This document shows positions 4,768 to 8,099 of a stretch of DNA of 8,099 nt, one piece after another. A program made the translations under genes and the position numbers. Position 1 is the stretch's first letter, and each line of letters opens with the position of its first letter. The stretch is from Dehalococcoidia bacterium (GTDB lineage Bacteria > Chloroflexota > Dehalococcoidia > GIF9 > AB-539-J10), in assembly GCA_030603265.1 (NCBI GenBank), contig JAUVYD010000057.1, positions 1-8,099 on the forward strand. Reading direction: 5' to 3'. The notes under the pieces are model-generated. The model was not told the origin of the DNA. It made no database searches and saw only the letters and a program-made list of their open reading frames with translations.

Positions 4768-7254
4768 ATGGCACGGCAGAAGGAACCGGAGACACAGTCA
4801 CCCGTCACCGAGGAGAGCGTTGCCAGAGCCGTGTTCTCTGCAGCCGAGTCTGTCGGGATGAGCGACCGCCATCTCCTTGAACAGCTCACAGAGAAGGTCA
4901 GCGAACGCCTCGGCGTAGTGCGGCCCCTACCGGGCATGGAGGCGTTGGTTGCGGCAGAACCGGCTCGGCGCCAAAGGCGAAGGCGCACACGAGCAACGCC
5001 AACCACATCCCTCAAGGTGCTCCCTGCACAGCCTGTACTCGAGGCGCCATCCGGACTCAACCTCTCGGCCAACGCTCTGCGAGTTCTCGAGAGAAGATAT
5101 CTCGCGAAAGACACGGAGGGGAAGGCAGCCGAGACCCCGGCAGAGATGTTCCGCCGCATTGCCCGCCATGTCGCCAGCGCTGAGCTTGTCTTCGACCCCT
5201 CAGCGGACACGGCGCAGTGGGAAGAGCGGTTCTATGATTTCATGACGAGGCTGGAATTCCTGCCGAACTCTCCCACACTTATGAACGCCGGCAGGGAACT
5301 CGGCCAACTTTCAGCGTGCTTCGTCCTCCCTGTGGAAGACTCCATGGAGTCGATATTCGACGCCGTCAAGCATACCGCCATCATACACAAGAGCGGTGGC
5401 GGCACCGGCTTCTCCTTCTCACATCTCAGGCCCGAGCACGACAGAGTGGGAAGCACGGGCGGCGTGGCAAGCGGCCCCCTCTCGTTCATGCAGGTATTCG
5501 ACAAGACAACAGACGTCATCAAGCAAGGTGGTATGCGTCGCGGCGCCAACATGGCAATTCTCAACGTGAGCCACCCTGATATCCAGCGTTTCATAGCCGT
5601 CAAGAAACAAGCGGGCATCTTGACGAACTTCAACCTGTCGGTGGGAGTATCGGACGATTTCATGCGTGCAGTTCGCGAGGAAGGCGAGCATGACCTGGTC
5701 AACCCGAGGACAGGAGAGCTTTGCGAGCGTGTCAACGCAAGGGACGTGTTCGACCAGATCGTCGACATGGCATGGCTTACCGGTGACCCCGGCATCGTCT
5801 TCCTCGACGAGATCAACAGGCACAACCCTACGCCACATCTGGGAAGAATCGAGAGCACCAATCCATGCGGAGAGCAGCCGCTTCTGCCATACGAGTCATG
5901 CAACCTCGGGTCGATCAACCTTGCCCGAATGGTCGACCGCTCCGCGCCAACGCCGCAGGTCAAGTTCGAACAAATCGCCGAGAGCGTACGGCTCGCAGTC
6001 CGTTTCCTCGACAACGTTATCGAAGTCAATCGATTCCCTCTCCCCGAAATCCGAGAGCGGACGATGTCCACGCGCAAAATAGGACTCGGCGTCATGGGCT
6101 TCGCCGACATGCTGATACAGAGGGGCATCGCCTACGACAGCGACGAGGCCCTGTCGTCTGCAGAAGAGGTGATGTCCCTCATAGAGGATACGGCCAACGC
6201 CGCCTCTATCGACCTCGCGAACGAACGCGGTGTGTTCCCTGCCTACGAGGGAAGTGTGTACGACGTGCAGGGAGGCCCGAGATACCGCAACGCGTCGAGA
6301 ACCACGGTCGCCCCTACCGGGAGCCTCAGCATTCTCGCCAACTGCTCGAGCGGAATCGAGCCTGTGTTCGCCCTCACTTACGTCCGCCACATCCTCGACA
6401 AAGAGGAGTTCCTGGAGGTCAACCCCTATTTCGAGGAAGAGGCACGCCGACGTGGTTTGTACACTGCAGACATGATGAGAGAACTTGCAGCGGGAAGGCG
6501 TCTCCGGGAGATGGAGAACATCCCGGAAGACACGAAACGCGTCTTTGTGTGCGCCTACGACATATCGCCCGAGTGGCACGTCCGGATGCAGGCAGCCTTC
6601 CAGCGCCACACCGACAGCGCCGTGTCGAAGACGGTCAATTTCCCGCAGTCGGCCACGCGAGAGGATGTGGCTGCCGTATACCTCATGGCGTACCAGGAGG
6701 GGCTCAAGGGAATCACCATCTACAGGGATGGCAGTCGCGACGACCAGGTGCTGACAACCGGCACAGAGAAACCCGAACAGAAACCGTCTCTGCGACCCCG
6801 CGCAAGGCCGAAAGTCACACGTGGAATCACGGAACGCGTCAGCACCGGCTGCGGCAACATGTACGTGACCCTCAACTTCGATGACGAGGGCGTCTGCGAG
6901 GCGTTCGCAACGCTGGGCAAGGCGGGGGGCTGCGCGGCGGCGCAACTCGAAGCCACAAGTCGGCTCATCTCCAACGCGCTCAGGTGTGGACTCGACCTGG
7001 GTTCAATCGTGAAAAACCTGAGGGGAATCCGATGCCCGTCCATCTCGTGGGAACAGGGCCGAGCCGTGATGTCATGCGCCGACGCCATCGCCGGAGTGCT
7101 TGAGAAATACGTAGCTGACGATGACGGCAAGACTCACGCGCGAGATGACCGGCGGCAGGGAGTCTCGGCTCAGTGCCCCGAATGCGGTGGGACTCTCATC
7201 CACCAGGAGGGCTGCAGTATCTGCATATCCTGCGGCTACACCAAGTGCTCGTAG
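4768..7254 (+). CDS. nrdJ: Adenosylcobalamin-dependent class II ribonucleoside-diphosphate reductase
   Basis: This enzyme makes deoxyribonucleotides using a radical generated from coenzyme B12, so it works with or without oxygen. The 828-residue protein has the first redox cysteine in LSACFVLP (C184), the active-site motif NPCGEQ with N365, C367 and E369, and the second redox cysteine in YESCNLGS (C378). The C367-C378 spacing of 11 equals that of the Thermotoga NrdJ pair. A phosphate-binding APTGSLS follows at 515-521. Residues about 688-757 form a TSCPD-type cysteine-containing domain (TGCGNMYVTL, GGCAAA, GIRCP). The C-terminal tail holds CPEC (803-806), CSIC (816-819), C822 and C827: a zinc-ribbon-like unit that probably also supplies the cysteines that re-reduce the active site. 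The N-terminus (about 15-50) looks like only the middle of an ATP-cone, with no KRDG-type strand. No upstream start can supply it: the frame is closed by TGA at 4735-4737. The Shine-Dalgarno is weak (GAAGG at 4753, AAGG at 4761). Confidence 0.96.
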   Translation: MARQKEPETQSPVTEESVARAVFSAAESVGMSDRHLLEQLTEKVSERLGVVRPLPGMEALVAAEPARRQRRRRTRATPTTSLKVLPAQPVLEAPSGLNLSANALRVLERRYLAKDTEGKAAETPAEMFRRIARHVASAELVFDPSADTAQWEERFYDFMTRLEFLPNSPTLMNAGRELGQLSACFVLPVEDSMESIFDAVKHTAIIHKSGGGTGFSFSHLRPEHDRVGSTGGVASGPLSFMQVFDKTTDVIKQGGMRRGANMAILNVSHPDIQRFIAVKKQAGILTNFNLSVGVSDDFMRAVREEGEHDLVNPRTGELCERVNARDVFDQIVDMAWLTGDPGIVFLDEINRHNPTPHLGRIESTNPCGEQPLLPYESCNLGSINLARMVDRSAPTPQVKFEQIAESVRLAVRFLDNVIEVNRFPLPEIRERTMSTRKIGLGVMGFADMLIQRGIAYDSDEALSSAEEVMSLIEDTANAASIDLANERGVFPAYEGSVYDVQGGPRYRNASRTTVAPTGSLSILANCSSGIEPVFALTYVRHILDKEEFLEVNPYFEEEARRRGLYTADMMRELAAGRRLREMENIPEDTKRVFVCAYDISPEWHVRMQAAFQRHTDSAVSKTVNFPQSATREDVAAVYLMAYQEGLKGITIYRDGSRDDQVLTTGTEKPEQKPSLRPRARPKVTRGITERVSTGCGNMYVTLNFDDEGVCEAFATLGKAGGCAAAQLEATSRLISNALRCGLDLGSIVKNLRGIRCPSISWEQGRAVMSCADAIAGVLEKYVADDDGKTHARDDRRQGVSAQCPECGGTLIHQEGCSICISCGYTKCS

Positions 7255-7275
7255 CCGCGTGAGGAGGAACGGGCG

Positions 7276-8099
7276 GTGACTACATCCAAGGGGCGGCACT
7301 ACACAGGACTGCAGCAGATTGCAGTCCTGGCGAACTCCGGGCTTACTCTCCGTCGGACCTGCAACGCCATGGCAAGGGCGGTCGCCAAGGCGACAGATAT
7401 GAATGGCTGCAGGGTTCTCCTTCTGGATTCGAAGAAGGAGTACCTCACGACCGTTGGCGCGTACGGGCTCAGCGACCTCTTTCTGAGAAAGGGCCCGCTC
7501 GAAGCACGAAAAAGCCTGCCCGAGGTGCTGGACGGAAACATCGTGGTCGTCAGCCACGCACCAACGGACGAGAGGGTGCAACACCCTGAAGTTGCCAGGT
7601 CCCAGAACGTCCTCTTCATCGCCGGAATCCCGGTCCTCCTGGGCAAAGAAACGATAGGCGAGCTACGAATCTACTCGAAGGAATCCAGGGAACTCACGGA
7701 GGAGGAGAAGAACTTCCTGAAGTCGTCCGCCAACCTCTGCGCCGTGCTGCTCGACCGGGCACAGCTTGCCCAGTTCAAAGACCGCATCTACAAGTCGCGG
7801 GCGAAGGCCACCGGGGTCTCGCCCCTCCCCCAGATGGCAGCTAACCCCTTGAAGCCAACCGAGTTCGCACACGAGAGCGAAGCGGAATTCGCCAACCTGC
7901 TCGATTTCTATCAGATTGAGTGGCTGTACGAGCCACGTTCTTTCCCACTCGCCTGGCACGGAGCCGATGTCACTCAGATGTTCACGCCTGACTTCTACCT
8001 GCCCGAATTCGACATGTACATCGAACTCACGACGATGAAGCAGAACCTGATTACTATCAAGAACCGCAAGGTCAGGCGACTGCGGGAGCAATACCCTGA
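7276..8099 (+). CDS. GAF-domain protein with PD-(D/E)XK nuclease-like C-terminal region, 3' truncated
   Basis: The frame opens at a GTG (7276) 8 bases after a strong GAGGAGG (7261-7267), 21 bases past the nrdJ stop, and stays open for 274 codons to the window end. Residues about 10-162 fit a GAF sensor domain: an N-terminal helix with ANSGLTLRRTCNAMARAVAKAT, the strand CRVLLLD, a central VVVSHAPTDERVQHPE segment, then FIAGIPVLLGKETIGELRIYS and a helix beginning LTEEEKNFL. A Pro-containing linker (about 175-195) leads to residues 198-274. These show an acidic helix (ESEAEFANLLDFY), the strand WLYEPRSF, then FTPDFYLPEFDMYIELTTMK with D239 and E250-x-T252, and basic KNRKVRRLRE. This is the order of a PD-(D/E)XK fold, but threonine stands where the catalytic lysine is expected; K255 or K262 might substitute. 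No signal peptide or membrane segment is seen. From memory only, similar segments occur next to hypoxanthine phosphoribosyltransferase domains in some bacteria; the missing end would tell. Function is unknown. Confidence 0.8.
   Translation, partial: MTTSKGRHYTGLQQIAVLANSGLTLRRTCNAMARAVAKATDMNGCRVLLLDSKKEYLTTVGAYGLSDLFLRKGPLEARKSLPEVLDGNIVVVSHAPTDERVQHPEVARSQNVLFIAGIPVLLGKETIGELRIYSKESRELTEEEKNFLKSSANLCAVLLDRAQLAQFKDRIYKSRAKATGVSPLPQMAANPLKPTEFAHESEAEFANLLDFYQIEWLYEPRSFPLAWHGADVTQMFTPDFYLPEFDMYIELTTMKQNLITIKNRKVRRLREQYP

Noticed and set aside
5865..6945. Long open frames (339 codons plus, 349 codons minus) inside nrdJ
   Set aside because: NrdJ motifs are continuous through this stretch in its own frame. 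The alternatives give Arg/His/Pro-rich low-information proteins and have no plausible ribosome sites.

Overview
This 8.1-kb window looks like a chromosomal housekeeping region from a fairly GC-rich bacterium. My best guess is the phylum Chloroflexota, class Dehalococcoidia. The guess rests on three things: a very reduced division cluster (mraZ-rsmH-ftsA-ftsZ with no mur, ftsL, ftsI, ftsW or mraY genes between them), an adjacent nrdR plus B12-dependent class II ribonucleotide reductase, and a terminal GAF-domain protein. Dehalococcoides-type bacteria are known to lack peptidoglycan, which would fit a division cluster stripped of wall-synthesis genes. The taxonomic call is inference from gene content, not a database match.

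Layout. Positions 1-158, minus strand, hold the 5' end of trmD (tRNA m1G37 methyltransferase), which leaves the window at base 1. A 206-base divergent intergenic region follows. It holds a strong sigma-70-like promoter (TTGACA-N17-TTAAAT) and, at the predicted transcription start, three 10-bp-spaced GTGGGG-like repeats that form an MraZ-type operator. The first plus-strand operon is mraZ (365-790), rsmH (787-1683, TTG start overlapping the mraZ stop), ftsA (1728-2948) and ftsZ (2991-4121). It ends at a perfect hairpin (4131-4160) that lacks a T-tract.

A second promoter (TTGTGA-N17-TAGAAT) sits at 4193-4221, with two degenerate NrdR-box-like sites centred 32 bp apart on either side of the -10 element. 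It drives nrdR (4254-4745), nrdJ (4768-7254) and, 21 bases further on behind a strong Shine-Dalgarno, a GAF-domain gene (7276 to the window end). The C-terminal part of that last protein resembles a PD-(D/E)XK nuclease fold with the usual lysine replaced.

How the parts fit together. MraZ probably autoregulates the division operon. RsmH modifies 16S rRNA. FtsA tethers FtsZ to the membrane through a clear C-terminal amphipathic helix. The second operon couples the nucleotide-sensing repressor NrdR to the reductase it most likely controls. The reductase itself keeps only a remnant of an ATP-cone, so control of dNTP supply may lean on transcription. The GAF/nuclease-like protein is the least understood item here. 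No RNA genes, insertion sequences, CRISPR arrays or signs of recent transfer were seen.
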